A stretch of DNA of 64,000 nt from Streptomyces rishiriensis (GTDB lineage: Bacteria; Actinomycetota; Actinomycetes; Streptomycetales; Streptomycetaceae): assembly GCF_003112535.1 (NCBI RefSeq), contig NZ_BEWA01000027.1:28150-92149 (forward strand), written 5' to 3'. The translations under genes were made by a program, and so were the position numbers. Shown one piece after another: positions 1-8,448 of this stretch. The notes below the pieces were generated by a model, which saw nothing but the letters and a program-made list of their open reading frames with translations, made no database searches and was not told the origin of the DNA. Each line of letters begins with the position of its first letter. The first letter of the stretch is position 1.

Positions 1-1
1 C

Positions 2-73
2 GACGTCGAGGAACTCCCCGAAGAGGCCGACCTCACCGCACCCGTGGCAGTCACCAAGGAAGCCGCCTCCTGA
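2..73 (+). CDS. 3' end of an unidentified gene (partial)
   Basis: The first bases read as an open frame of 23 codons (start D-V-E-E-L-P-E-E-A, end T-K-E-A-A-S) that stops with TGA at 71-73. The codons are GC-rich at third positions, as in a real gene. The rest of the gene lies outside the window, so no family can be named. It ends 116 bases before the iolC start and may belong to the same transcription unit. Confidence 0.5.
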   Translation, partial: DVEELPEEADLTAPVAVTKEAAS

Positions 74-189
74 CAACCGTGGCGGCCAGCCCGGCCCACA
101 CGTCTCCGCCACCGACGGGCGCAACCGGCTCAGACGCCAAGTCCACCTCTCCACCCCCGGAGTCTCCGGAGCGAAGGGAAATCAGTGTC

Positions 190-1167
190 ATGCCGTTCGA
201 AGTGCTGACCATTGGCCGCGTGGGAGTGGATGTCTATCCACTTCAGACCGGCGTGGGGCTGGCGGAGGTCACCTCGTTCGGCAAGTATCTCGGGGGTAGC
301 CCGACCAATGTGGCGGTGGCCGCGTCCCGGTACGGGCACTCCTCGGCTGTGATCACAAAGACGGGCAGGGACCCGTTCGGGGACTTCGTCCGACAGGCAC
401 TGGAGAGCTACGGCGTCGACAGCCGGTTCGTCGGTACGTCGGACATCGCACCGACGCCGGTGACCTTCTGCGAGATCTTCCCACCGGATGACTTCCCGCT
501 GTACTTCTACCGGCTCCCGAAGGCCCCCGACCTGGACATCACCGCTGGTGAGCTGGACCTGGGGGCAGTACGGGACGCGGCGGTCCTCTGGGTGACAGGT
601 ACCGGGCTCAGCGAGGAACCGAGCCGCTCGGCCACGTTGGCCGCCCTCGCTCACCGGGGCAAGGCGGGGACGACGGTCTTCGACCTGGACTGGCGGCCGA
701 TGTTCTAGGCCGACCCGAACCAGGCGCGCGGGTTCTACGCGCAGGCCCTGCGGCACACGACGGTTGCTGTGGGCAACCTTGACGAGTGCGAGGTGGCCAC
801 CGGTGAGCGTGAGCCGTATGCGGCGGCGAAGGCGCTACTGGCCGCCGGAGTGGAGCTGGCCATAGTCAAGCAGGGCCCCAAGGGGGTCCTGGCCATAGAC
901 CGGGACGGTGCTACCGCCGAGATCCCGCCGGTTCCGGTGGAGGTCGTCAACGGGCTCGGCGCCGGAGACGCCTTCGGCGGCGCGCTGTGCCACGGCCTGC
1001 TGTCGGGCTGGGACACCCGCCGCACCGTGATCTTCGCCAACGCCGCCGGCGCCATTGTCGCGAGCCGACTTTCCTGCTCCGACGCGATGCCGACCGAGGC
1101 CGAGGTCGACGCCAAGCTCGGCGAGGCGGCCGGAACATCCACCAACGACTCCCAGCAAGAGGTGTGA
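190..1167 (+). pseudogene. iolC: 5-dehydro-2-deoxygluconokinase, interrupted by an in-frame amber codon
   Basis: PfkB-family sugar kinase that phosphorylates 5-dehydro-2-deoxy-D-gluconate in myo-inositol catabolism. The frame from ATG 190 (M-P-F-E-V-L-T-I-G-R) is colinear with IolC: an N-terminal GGSPTNVAVAASRYG segment, then a C-terminal GAGDAFGGAL motif near residue 257 holding the PfkB catalytic Asp. At codon 173 (706-708) the text reads TAG in the context DWRPMF-stop-ADP, where the family normally has Trp. TGG to TAG is a single-base change. Translation continues in the same frame to TGA at 1165-1167, so the gene would be 325 aa if the codon were sense. An ATG-like start at 79 is in frame but adds a low-complexity Pro/Ser extension; 190 has the purine-rich GAAGGGA upstream. 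The gene is either truly broken, read through, or miscalled. It leads the iol operon, four bases before the aldolase. Confidence 0.85.
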
Positions 1168-1171
1168 CGAC

Positions 1172-2044
1172 GTGCTGTCCGAGAATGTGAGCCGGATCGT
1201 GAACGCCCGGGTGGGCGACCCCGGCGCCGTCGCGGCCGCCGCAGCGCGCCGGGTGAAGGCTCCCTCCCTGCTCGGCGAGCACGGCAAGGCGATGATCATC
1301 GCCGCCGACCACCCTGCCCGCGGCGCCAACGGCGTCGGCGGGGACCCGAATGCGATGGCGGACCGGTTCGAACTGCTGGAGCGCCTGTGCATCGCGCTGG
1401 AACGGCCCGGCGTGACCGGTGTCCTGGGAACCGCGGACATCCTCGAGGACCTGCTGCTGCTCGGCGTGCTGGACGGTAAGAGCGTCTTCGGCTCCATGAA
1501 CCGGGCGGGCCTGGCCGGGTCGGTGTTCGAGATCGATGACCGGTTCACCGGCTACGACGCCGCCACGATCGCCGCGATGGGCTTCGACGGCGGCAAGATG
1601 CTCACCCGCATCGCGCTGGGCGACCCCGCCACACCGGCCGCCCTGGAGAACAGCGCCCGAGCGATCGACGAGCTCAATGACCGTCAGCTCATCGCGATGG
1701 TCGAGCCGTTCCTGTCCGCCTGGCAGGACGGGAAGATCCGCAACGATCTGTCCACCGATGCCGTCGTCAAGTCCGTCACCATCGCCTCGGGGCTCGGCCG
1801 GCGTACCGCCTACACCTGGCTCAAGCTTCCGGTGGTGGAGGACATGGGACGGGTGCTGGCCTCTTCCACCCTCCCGGCGCTGCTGCTGGGCGGCGAGGTC
1901 AAGGACGCGGACGCGGCCTTCGCCTCATGGGGCAAGGCGCTCAAGCAGCCGACCGCGCAGGGGCTCGTCGTGGGCCGGTCTCTGCTCTACCCCTCGAACG
2001 GTGACGTCGCCGGTGCGGTGGACAAGGCGGTGAGCCTGCTGTGA
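1172..2044 (+). CDS. Cgl0158-type (beta/alpha)8 aldolase of the iol cluster
   Basis: A 290-residue protein resembling the DeoC/LacD-like aldolases annotated as the Cgl0158 family or deoxyribose-phosphate aldolase in actinobacterial inositol clusters. Visible blocks are IIAADHPARGANG (about 35-47), a Gly-rich barrel core, YTWLKLP with Lys218 as a possible Schiff-base residue (inference), and a C-terminal GLVVGRSLLYP phosphate-site-like segment. GTG at 1172 is the best start: it sits four bases after the iolC stop, whereas the longer open frame from 1055 overlaps iolC. The context suggests it does the job of IolJ, splitting 2-deoxy-5-keto-gluconate 6-phosphate into dihydroxyacetone phosphate and malonate semialdehyde. 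This role is inferred from position and fold. It overlaps iolB by GTGA (2041-2044), so the two are translationally coupled. Confidence 0.8.
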   Translation: MLSENVSRIVNARVGDPGAVAAAAARRVKAPSLLGEHGKAMIIAADHPARGANGVGGDPNAMADRFELLERLCIALERPGVTGVLGTADILEDLLLLGVLDGKSVFGSMNRAGLAGSVFEIDDRFTGYDAATIAAMGFDGGKMLTRIALGDPATPAALENSARAIDELNDRQLIAMVEPFLSAWQDGKIRNDLSTDAVVKSVTIASGLGRRTAYTWLKLPVVEDMGRVLASSTLPALLLGGEVKDADAAFASWGKALKQPTAQGLVVGRSLLYPSNGDVAGAVDKAVSLL

Positions 2045-2914
2045 GCAAGTACCACCTGCCGTCGGGGGCTTCTTCCGATGGCCCCTATGACCTCCTGGTC
2101 ACGCCGGAGTCGGCGGGCTGGGGATACTCCGGCCTGAGGATCCTGACCCTCAGGCCTGGCGAGGCACACGCCGTGTCCACCGGCGACTCCGAGTTCCTGG
2201 TCCTGCCGCTGACGGGCTCCTGCACCGTCAGCACGGCCGGCAGCGTCTTCGAACTCACCGGTCGGACAGGCGTGTTCGCCTCGGTCACCGACTTCGCCTA
2301 CCTCCCCCGCGAGTCGGAGGCTCTGATCAGCAGTGCGGCCGGCGGCCGGTTCGCACTGCCCAGCGCCCGTACCGGGCGGAGCTCACTCTCCGCCCGGTAC
2401 GGGTCCAAAGAGAACGTGCCCGTGGAACCTGCGCGGTGCCGGGGCCTGCTCAAGGCAGGTGAACAACTACTGCCTGCCGGGTACCTTCGAGGCCGAGCAA
2501 CTGCTGGTCTGCGAGGTCCTCACACCCGGCGGCAACTGGTCGTCGTATCCGCCGCACAAGCACGACCAGGCCCGGCCCAGCCAGCAGTCGGAGCTGGAGG
2601 AGATCTATTACTTCGAGGTCTCCGGCGGCGAGAGCGGCTTCGGCTATCAGCGGGTGTACGGGACCAACGAGCGGCCGATCGACGTGCTGGCCGAGGCGCG
2701 TTCCGGGGACGCGGTGCTGATCCCGCACGGCTGGCACGGTCCGTCCGTCGCCGCGCCCGGCTACGACCTCTACTACCTCAACGTCATGGCCGGTCCCGGC
2801 CCAGACCGTGCCTGGCTGATCTGCGACGACCCCGCCCAAGGCTGCGTGCGTTCGACCTGGGACGCCCAGGACATCGATGACCGGCTGCCGTTCGCGGCCG
2901 AGGAGAACCACTGA
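2041..2914 (+). pseudogene. iolB: 5-deoxy-glucuronate isomerase with a +1 frameshift
   Basis: IolB converts 5-deoxy-glucuronate to 5-dehydro-2-deoxygluconate; it is a double-cupin metalloenzyme. The first frame (GTG 2041, S-K-Y-H-L-P-S-G) matches the N-terminal cupin up to VPVE at 2416-2427. The second frame resumes exactly with LRGAGACSRQVNNYCLPGTF and carries the signature GGNWSSYPPHKHD, the ELEEIYYFE block and the HGWHGP block to TGA 2912-2914. The shift is explained by one extra C in GAACCTG at 2428-2429, a two-C run. Without it the protein would be 290 aa, normal for IolB. The start overlaps the upstream stop (GTGA) and the end overlaps iolD by one base, so the operon layout is otherwise intact. 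It may be a recent pseudogene or an assembly indel. Confidence 0.88.
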
Positions 2915-4797
2915 TGAACACGATCAGACTGACCACGGCTCAGGCCCTGGTGCGTTTCCTGGCGAACCAGTACAGCGAGCGCGACGGACGGGAGCAGCGC
3001 CTCATCCCCGGGGTGTGGGGGATCTTCGGGCACGGCAACGTGGCCGGCATCGGCCAGGCGCTGCTGCAGGCGGCCACGACCGGCGAGGCCGACCTGCCCT
3101 ACTACCTCGCCCGCAACGAACAGGGCATGGTCCACGCCTCGGTGGCCTACGCCAAGATGCGCGACCGACTGGCCACCTTCGCCTGCACCGCCTCCACCGG
3201 GCCGGGTTCGACGAACATGATCACCGGCGCGGCGCTGGCCACCACGAACCGGCTGCCGGTCCTGCTGCTGCCCTCTGACATGTTCGCCACCCGCGCCGCC
3301 GACCCGGTGCTGCAGCAACTGGAGGACACCCGCGGCGGGGACGTCACCGTCAACGACGCCTTCCGCGCCGTATCGAAGTACTTCGACCGCATCTCGCGGC
3401 CCGAGCAGCTCATCCCGGCCGCCCTTGCGGCCATGCGGGTGCTGACCGACCCGGTCGAGACAGGTGCCGTCACCCTCGCGTTGCCGCAGGACGTGCAGGC
3501 CGAGGCGTACGACTGGCCGGTGTCGTTCTTCCGGCGGCGGGTGTGGCACGTGGGCCGCCCGGTGCCGGAGGCGGCCGCCGTCGAGCGGGCCGCCCGTCTG
3601 CTGCGCAATGCCCGCAAGCCGCTGATCGTGGCGGGCGGCGGTGCCGTGTACTCCGGTGCGGAGACCGTGCTGCGCGCGTTTGCCGAAGCCACCGGGATCC
3701 CGGTCGCTGATACCCACGCCGGCAAGGGCGCCGTCCCCTGGGACCACCCGTACGCGGTCGGCGGCATCGGATCGACGGGGTCGTACGCGGCGAACGAGCT
3801 GGCGCGTGAGGCTGACGTCGTCGTGGGTATCGGCACGCGGTACTCGGACTTCACCACCGCCAGCCACACCGGCTTCGGCAATCCGGACGTCACCTTCGTC
3901 AATCTCAACGTGGCCCGCCTGGACGCCGTCAAGCACTCGGCGGAGCCGTTGGTCGCCGACGCCCGGCTCGGCATCCAGGCCCTCTCCGGAGCGCTGGACG
4001 GCTGGGAGGTCGAGGAGACCTACCGCCGTCACATCCGCCGGCTGATCGCCCGGACGCGGCAGATCGAGGACGAGTGCTTTGCTCCCGAGCGGAACACCAG
4101 TGATCTGCCCGCCCAGACGCAGATCCTCGGCGCCCTGAACGAGGTCCTCGGCGACCGTGACGTGGTCATCAACGCTGCCGGCTCCATGCCCGGCGACCTG
4201 CAGCAGCTGTGGCGCGCCAGAGACCCGAAGGCTTACCACGTCGAATACGCCTATTCCTGCATGGGATATGAGGTCGCCGCCGGTGCCGGTGCCAAGATGG
4301 CCGACCCGACCCGCGAGGTCGTCGTGCTGGTCGGCGACGGCTCGTACCTGATGATGGCCCAGGAGATCGTCACCATGGTCTCCGAGGGACTGAAGGTCAT
4401 CATCGTGCTTGTCCAGAACCACGGCTTCGCGTCGATCGGTTCGCTGTCCGAGTCACTCGGCAGCCAGCGCTTCGGCACCAAGTACCGCTTCCGCGACGGT
4501 GATTCGGGCCTACTGGATGGCGACGTCCTCCCGGTCGACCTCGCCGCCAACGCCTCCTCCCTCGGCGCGGACGTCCTGCACGCCACGTCGGTGGAGGAGT
4601 TCCGGGCGGCGATGGAGAAGGCCAAGGCCGCCACCCGCACGACCGTCGTCCACGTCGAGACCGACCTCTACGGCCCCAACCCGCCTGGCCACGGCTGGTG
4701 GGACGTCCCCGTCAGCCAGACCTCCGCTCTCGACACCACGCGCTCCGCTTACGAGACGTACGCCGCTCAGAAGCAGAACCAGCGCCACTACCTGTAA
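2914..4797 (+). CDS. iolD: 3D-(3,5/4)-trihydroxycyclohexane-1,2-dione hydrolase
   Basis: ThDP-dependent enzyme that opens the ring of diketo-inositol to 5-deoxy-glucuronate. At 627 aa it has the family length and the three-domain acetolactate-synthase-like plan: an N-terminal Pyr domain with NEQGMVHASVAYAK (the ThDP-activating Glu), a central domain with AGGGAVYSGA, and a C-terminal PP domain with the ThDP/Mg motif GDGSYLMM (about 474 onward) ending in NHG near 503. ATG 2914 shares its A with the iolB TGA, so translation is likely coupled. The frame is clean from end to end, in contrast to its two damaged neighbours. It is cytoplasmic. It should share operon control with iolC-aldolase-iolB and be followed within 30 bases by iolA. 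Confidence 0.95.
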   Translation: MNTIRLTTAQALVRFLANQYSERDGREQRLIPGVWGIFGHGNVAGIGQALLQAATTGEADLPYYLARNEQGMVHASVAYAKMRDRLATFACTASTGPGSTNMITGAALATTNRLPVLLLPSDMFATRAADPVLQQLEDTRGGDVTVNDAFRAVSKYFDRISRPEQLIPAALAAMRVLTDPVETGAVTLALPQDVQAEAYDWPVSFFRRRVWHVGRPVPEAAAVERAARLLRNARKPLIVAGGGAVYSGAETVLRAFAEATGIPVADTHAGKGAVPWDHPYAVGGIGSTGSYAANELAREADVVVGIGTRYSDFTTASHTGFGNPDVTFVNLNVARLDAVKHSAEPLVADARLGIQALSGALDGWEVEETYRRHIRRLIARTRQIEDECFAPERNTSDLPAQTQILGALNEVLGDRDVVINAAGSMPGDLQQLWRARDPKAYHVEYAYSCMGYEVAAGAGAKMADPTREVVVLVGDGSYLMMAQEIVTMVSEGLKVIIVLVQNHGFASIGSLSESLGSQRFGTKYRFRDGDSGLLDGDVLPVDLAANASSLGADVLHATSVEEFRAAMEKAKAATRTTVVHVETDLYGPNPPGHGWWDVPVSQTSALDTTRSAYETYAAQKQNQRHYL

Positions 4798-4826
4798 GTC
4801 CCGTCCCCGAAAAGGAAACCCGCACC

Positions 4827-6329
4827 GTGACCACCATCCAGCACTGGATCAACGGCGCTCCCGTCCAGGGCACCGCCACGGCCACCCAGCCGGTCTTCAA
4901 TCCGGCCACCGGCGCCGAGCAGGCCCAGGTCGTCCTCGGCGGCGCGGCCGACGTGGACGCGGCCGTCCAGGCTGCCTCTGCCGCCTTCGAGACCTGGTCG
5001 GAATCGTCGCTCACCCAGCGCACGCAGGTGATGTTCGCCTTCCGCCAGCTGCTCCTCGAGCACGAGGAGGAGCTGGGCAGGATCATCTCCGCCGAGCACG
5101 GCAAGACCGTCGACGACGCCCGCGGCGAGATCACCCGGGGCCGCGAGGTCGTCGAGTTCGCCTGCGGCCTCGGCGACATCCTCAAGGGCTCCTTCTCCGA
5201 CCAGGTCTCGCGTGGCGTGGATGTGCACAACTTCCGCCAGCCCCTCGGCGTCGTCGCCGGCATCACCCCGTTCAACTTCCCCGCGATGGTGCCGCTGTGG
5301 ATGCACCCCATGGCCATCGCCACCGGCAACACCTTCATCCTGAAGCCGAGTGAGCGCGACCCGTCGGCCGCGAACTTCGTCGCCGAGCTGTATAAGAAGG
5401 CCGCACTGCCCGACGGTGTCTTCAACGTGGTGCACGGTGGCAAGGACGCGGTCGACGCGATCCTCACCCACCCCGGCATCGAGGCCGTCTCCTTCGTCGG
5501 GTCGACGCCGATCGCCAAGTACGTGCACGAACAGGCCACCGCGCACGGCAAGCGCGTCCAGGCCCTCGGCGGCGCCAAGAACCACGCCGTCGTCCTGCCC
5601 GACGCCGACCTCGAATTCGCCGCCAACCACATCACCGCCGGCGCCTACGGCTCCGCCGGCGAGCGCTGCATGGCCGTCTCCGTCGCCGTCGCCGTCGGCG
5701 ACGCCGCCGACGGACTCGTGCAGGTGCTGGAGCGCAAGGCCCGCGAGGTGAAGGTCGGCCCCGGTGACCAGCCCGGCACCGAGATGGGGCCGCTGGTCAC
5801 CAAGGCCGCCCAGGAGCGCGTCGAGAGCTCGGTCGGCGTCGCCGCCACCCAGGGCGCCACCGTCGTCGTCGACGGCCGCGGTCTCAAGCTCGACGACCCC
5901 GCCTACGCCGAGGGCTTCTTCACCGGCCCCTCCCTCCTGGACCACGTCACCACCGAGATGGCGGCGTACAAGGAGGAACTCTTCGGCCCGGTGCTGGCGA
6001 TCCTCCGAGTCGAGACCCTGGACGAGGCGATCGACGTCATCAACGCCAACCCCTACGGCAACGGCACCGCCCTGTTCACCGCCTCCGGCGAAGCAGCCCG
6101 CCGCTTCCAGCGCCACATCAAGGTCGGCATGATCGGCATCAACGTACCGGTGCCCGTCCCGATGTCCTACTACTCCTTCGGCGGCTGGAAGGACTCCCTC
6201 ATCGGCGACTCCCCCATCCACGGCCCCGAAGGCATCCGCTTCTACACCCGCCCCAAGGTCGTCACCACTCGCTGGCCCCAGCCCAAGCAGCAGGTCAGCG
6301 CGGGCTTCACCTTCCCCACCTCCAACTGA
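4827..6329 (+). CDS. iolA: methylmalonate/malonate-semialdehyde dehydrogenase (acylating)
   Basis: CoA-acylating aldehyde dehydrogenase that oxidises malonate semialdehyde (the last inositol product) to acetyl-CoA, and methylmalonate semialdehyde in valine breakdown; it is also called mmsA. The product is 500 aa, the usual length. Visible features are ITPFNFPAMVPLWMHP in the catalytic domain, the NAD-binding SFVGSTPIAKYV, and the catalytic Cys281 in GSAGERCMA, followed by the KEELFGPVL block. GTG 4827 was chosen because it begins M-T-T-I-Q-H-W-I-N-G and has the purine-rich AAAGGAAA at 4811-4818; the open frame extends upstream into iolD without family similarity. It follows iolD by 29 bases. 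A mixed iol/valine role cannot be separated from sequence alone. Confidence 0.95.
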   Translation: MTTIQHWINGAPVQGTATATQPVFNPATGAEQAQVVLGGAADVDAAVQAASAAFETWSESSLTQRTQVMFAFRQLLLEHEEELGRIISAEHGKTVDDARGEITRGREVVEFACGLGDILKGSFSDQVSRGVDVHNFRQPLGVVAGITPFNFPAMVPLWMHPMAIATGNTFILKPSERDPSAANFVAELYKKAALPDGVFNVVHGGKDAVDAILTHPGIEAVSFVGSTPIAKYVHEQATAHGKRVQALGGAKNHAVVLPDADLEFAANHITAGAYGSAGERCMAVSVAVAVGDAADGLVQVLERKAREVKVGPGDQPGTEMGPLVTKAAQERVESSVGVAATQGATVVVDGRGLKLDDPAYAEGFFTGPSLLDHVTTEMAAYKEELFGPVLAILRVETLDEAIDVINANPYGNGTALFTASGEAARRFQRHIKVGMIGINVPVPVPMSYYSFGGWKDSLIGDSPIHGPEGIRFYTRPKVVTTRWPQPKQQVSAGFTFPTSN

Positions 6330-6360
6330 GTTTTCCGTGCCGCTCTCCGAAGGACACACC

Positions 6361-7344
6361 ATGGCAACGGCGCCACCTCCCTTCCGCACCACTGCGGGCA
6401 ACCTCTGCCTGGGCTCGGCCCCCGACTCGTGGGGCGTCTGGTTCCCCGAGGACGAGCACCAGGTGCCGTACACCCGCTTCCTCGACGAACTCGCCCAGGC
6501 CGGCTACGAGTGGCTGGAGCTCGGCCCCTACGGCTACCTCCCCACCGACCCGCAGCGCCTCAAGGACGAACTCGACGCCCGCGGCCTGCAGGTCTCCGGC
6601 GGCACCGTCTTCGGTGCGCTGCACCGCCCCGAGGCCTGGGACGACATGCTCGCCCACGTCCGGCAGATCGCCGGCCTGACCGCCGCCGCCGGCGCCCACC
6701 ACCTCGTCTTCATCCCGCCCATGTTCCGGGACGAGAAGACGGGCGCGTTCACCGAGTCGCCCGAGCTGACCGCCGAACAGTGGGCGGGCTTCGGCAGGGC
6801 CGCCGACCGGCTCGGCAAGCTGCTGCTCGACGAGTACGACGTACGCCTCGTCATCCATCCGCACGCCGACAGCCACATCCAGACCCAGCCCGAGATCGAA
6901 CGGCTGCTGAACGAGTCCGACCCCCGCTACACCAACCTCTGCCTGGACACCGGCCACGTCGCCTACGGCGGCGGCGACAACCTCGACCTCATCCGCCGCT
7001 TCGGCGAACGCGTCGGCTACGTCCACATCAAGCAGATGGACCCCGCCGTCCTGGCCCAGGTCGCCGCCGAAAACCTCTCCTTCGGCGAGGCCGTCAAGCG
7101 CGGGGTGTGCGTCTCCCCGCCCGCCGGCGTGCCCAACCCCGCCGACATCGTCACCGCACTCGCCACCCTCGACGCCGAGCTGTTCGTGATCGTCGAACAA
7201 GACCTCTACCCCTGCGCACCCGAGGTGCCGCTGCCCATCGCCGTCAGCACGCGCGAGCACCTGGCCGGCTGCGGCCTGACCGGCACCCGACGCCCGAGAC
7301 TGACGCTCCCTGCCGACGAGCAGCCGAGCAGAGCCCCCGAGTAA
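6361..7344 (+). CDS. iolE: myo-inosose-2 dehydratase-type TIM-barrel protein
   Basis: A 327-aa sugar-phosphate isomerase/epimerase-fold protein. The N-terminal GSAPDSWGVWF (18-28) is the hallmark of inosose dehydratases, which dehydrate 2-keto-myo-inositol to diketo-inositol, the IolD substrate. Other blocks fit the metal-binding barrel: HHLVFIPPMF, LVIHPHADSH, LCLDTGHVAYGG and the late VEQDLYPC with a likely metal-ligand Glu. ATG 6361 follows a GAAGGA at 6349-6354. The gene lies 31 bases after iolA and appears to be the last gene of the first iol unit, since a 225-base regulatory gap follows. The C-terminal Arg/Pro-rich tail (TGTRRPRLT...) is probably disordered. IolI/IolO-like epimerase activity is the main alternative. 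Confidence 0.85.
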   Translation: MATAPPPFRTTAGNLCLGSAPDSWGVWFPEDEHQVPYTRFLDELAQAGYEWLELGPYGYLPTDPQRLKDELDARGLQVSGGTVFGALHRPEAWDDMLAHVRQIAGLTAAAGAHHLVFIPPMFRDEKTGAFTESPELTAEQWAGFGRAADRLGKLLLDEYDVRLVIHPHADSHIQTQPEIERLLNESDPRYTNLCLDTGHVAYGGGDNLDLIRRFGERVGYVHIKQMDPAVLAQVAAENLSFGEAVKRGVCVSPPAGVPNPADIVTALATLDAELFVIVEQDLYPCAPEVPLPIAVSTREHLAGCGLTGTRRPRLTLPADEQPSRAPE

Positions 7345-7449
7345 CCAAGCCACCGGCTCGCGCGGTGGCCGGCCCATGGGGACCCCCGGCGCAGTTGACG
7401 CGCCGTGGCGGGCTTCTACGCGGTGCCGACGGCTTCCGCGCGAGATTGC

Positions 7450-7461
7450 TAGAACGTTACA
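7450..7461. promoter_or_regulatory. degenerate copy of the iol operator
   Basis: TAGAACGTTACA lies 75 bases upstream of a perfect palindrome and matches its first nine positions. With the full site at 7525 it could form a looped or tandem LacI-type operator pair around a TTGACA hexamer at 7483-7488. Binding is inferred from similarity only. Confidence 0.4.
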
Positions 7462-7524
7462 GGCTTCATGGCCACCGGACACTTGACAGCGGCTCATGGT
7501 GACTGGCGTACTGGTCAGAGTATA

Positions 7525-7536
7525 TAGAACGTTCTA
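7525..7536. promoter_or_regulatory. palindromic LacI-type operator TAGAACGTTCTA
   Basis: A perfect 12-bp palindrome 34 bases before the isomerase start. The same sequence with one mismatch (TGGAACGTTCTA) precedes the LacI-family gene at 9611. The central CG and the even symmetry are typical of LacI/GalR operators. A TTGACA at 7483-7488 upstream could be a -35 element; no convincing -10 at the right spacing was found. Confidence 0.75.
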
Positions 7537-7569
7537 GTTTCCGGTCGTCCGGAGATGAGGAGAACCACG

Positions 7570-8352
7570 ATGTACGCACTGGCGGTCTGTGCGGAGATGG
7601 TCTTCCGCGACCTTCCGATCGAGGAGCGGGCACGGCGTATCCACGAGGCCGGTTTCCAGGTCGAGATCTGGGACTGGACGAACCACGATCTCGATGCCCT
7701 CGCCCGCTCGTCCGCCGAGATCGTCTCGATGACGGGGTACGTGAGCGGCAGCCTCACCGAGGACGACGGCGCCGCCGAACTGCTGCGCACGGCCGAGGAG
7801 TCACTCAAGGCGGCCGAGCACCTGGGCTGCACTCGCCTGAACCTCCACGGAACCGGTCTGGACAGCCAGGGGCTGCCCGTGGTGCCGGTACCCGGGGAGC
7901 CCACCGGCGCGATGTGGATGGCCGCGCACCGCACACTCACCCGGATCGCCGAGCTCGGCGAGAACGCCGGGGTCATTTTCACCCTGGAGAATCTCAACAC
8001 CGCCGTCGATCACCCCGGGGTGCCCTTCGCGAAGGCTGCCGACACCCTGGCGCTGGTTGCCGCCGTGAACCGGCCCGGTCTGCGCATGAACCTGGACCTG
8101 TACCACGCCCAGATCGGCGAGGGAAATCTGATCGAGCTGGTGCGCCGCGCCCACGGCGCGGGACTCATCGGTGAGATCCAGGTGGCGGACGTGCCGGGCC
8201 GCTGCGAACCCGGCACGGGAGAGATCAACTACCCGGCCGTCGCCCGGGCCCTCGCAGACATCGGCTACGACGGCACCGTCGCCATGGAGGCATGGGCATC
8301 CAGCGACAGCGAGGCCGCTCTGGAACGCTTCCGGGCCGCCTTCACCGTCTGA
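7570..8352 (+). CDS. hydroxypyruvate isomerase-like TIM-barrel protein
   Basis: A 260-aa AP-endonuclease-2-fold sugar isomerase of the Hyi type. Metal-site residues of the fold are visible: LNLHGTG, FTLENLNTAVDHPG (Glu), NLDLYHAQIGEGN (Asp/His), the VADVPGRCEPGTGEINY segment characteristic of the hydroxypyruvate-isomerase branch, and a late MEAWAS Glu. ATG 7570 is preferred over ATG 7555 because GAGGAG (7557-7562) fits as its ribosome binding site. In inositol clusters such proteins act as inosose isomerases/epimerases (IolI/IolO-like); hydroxypyruvate or 2-keto-sugar isomerisation is the alternative. It has its own promoter region containing the LacI-type operator and is followed 96 bases later by iolG, so the two probably form a second iol unit. 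Confidence 0.75.
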   Translation: MYALAVCAEMVFRDLPIEERARRIHEAGFQVEIWDWTNHDLDALARSSAEIVSMTGYVSGSLTEDDGAAELLRTAEESLKAAEHLGCTRLNLHGTGLDSQGLPVVPVPGEPTGAMWMAAHRTLTRIAELGENAGVIFTLENLNTAVDHPGVPFAKAADTLALVAAVNRPGLRMNLDLYHAQIGEGNLIELVRRAHGAGLIGEIQVADVPGRCEPGTGEINYPAVARALADIGYDGTVAMEAWASSDSEAALERFRAAFTV

Positions 8353-8448
8353 CAGGAGCGACCGCGGGACATCTGCCCCGCCCTCGCGTCCGCGCACCAC
8401 GGCAGCCGCCACCACCGAAGCCACGACGTAGATCACGGAGTATGTGCC

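Noticed and set aside
2773..4422. 549-aa open frame on the minus strand over iolD
   Set aside because: It is antisense to a clear IolD with full ThDP motifs; long antisense frames are common in GC-rich DNA.
4788..6473. 561-aa open frame antisense to iolA
   Set aside because: Composition is low-complexity (Gly/Asp/Val-rich) and the opposite strand encodes a complete aldehyde dehydrogenase.
7483..7526. A full sigma-70 promoter (TTGACA plus TATATA) before the isomerase
   Set aside because: The spacing between the hexamers is 32 bases, far from 16-19, so only the operator is reported.
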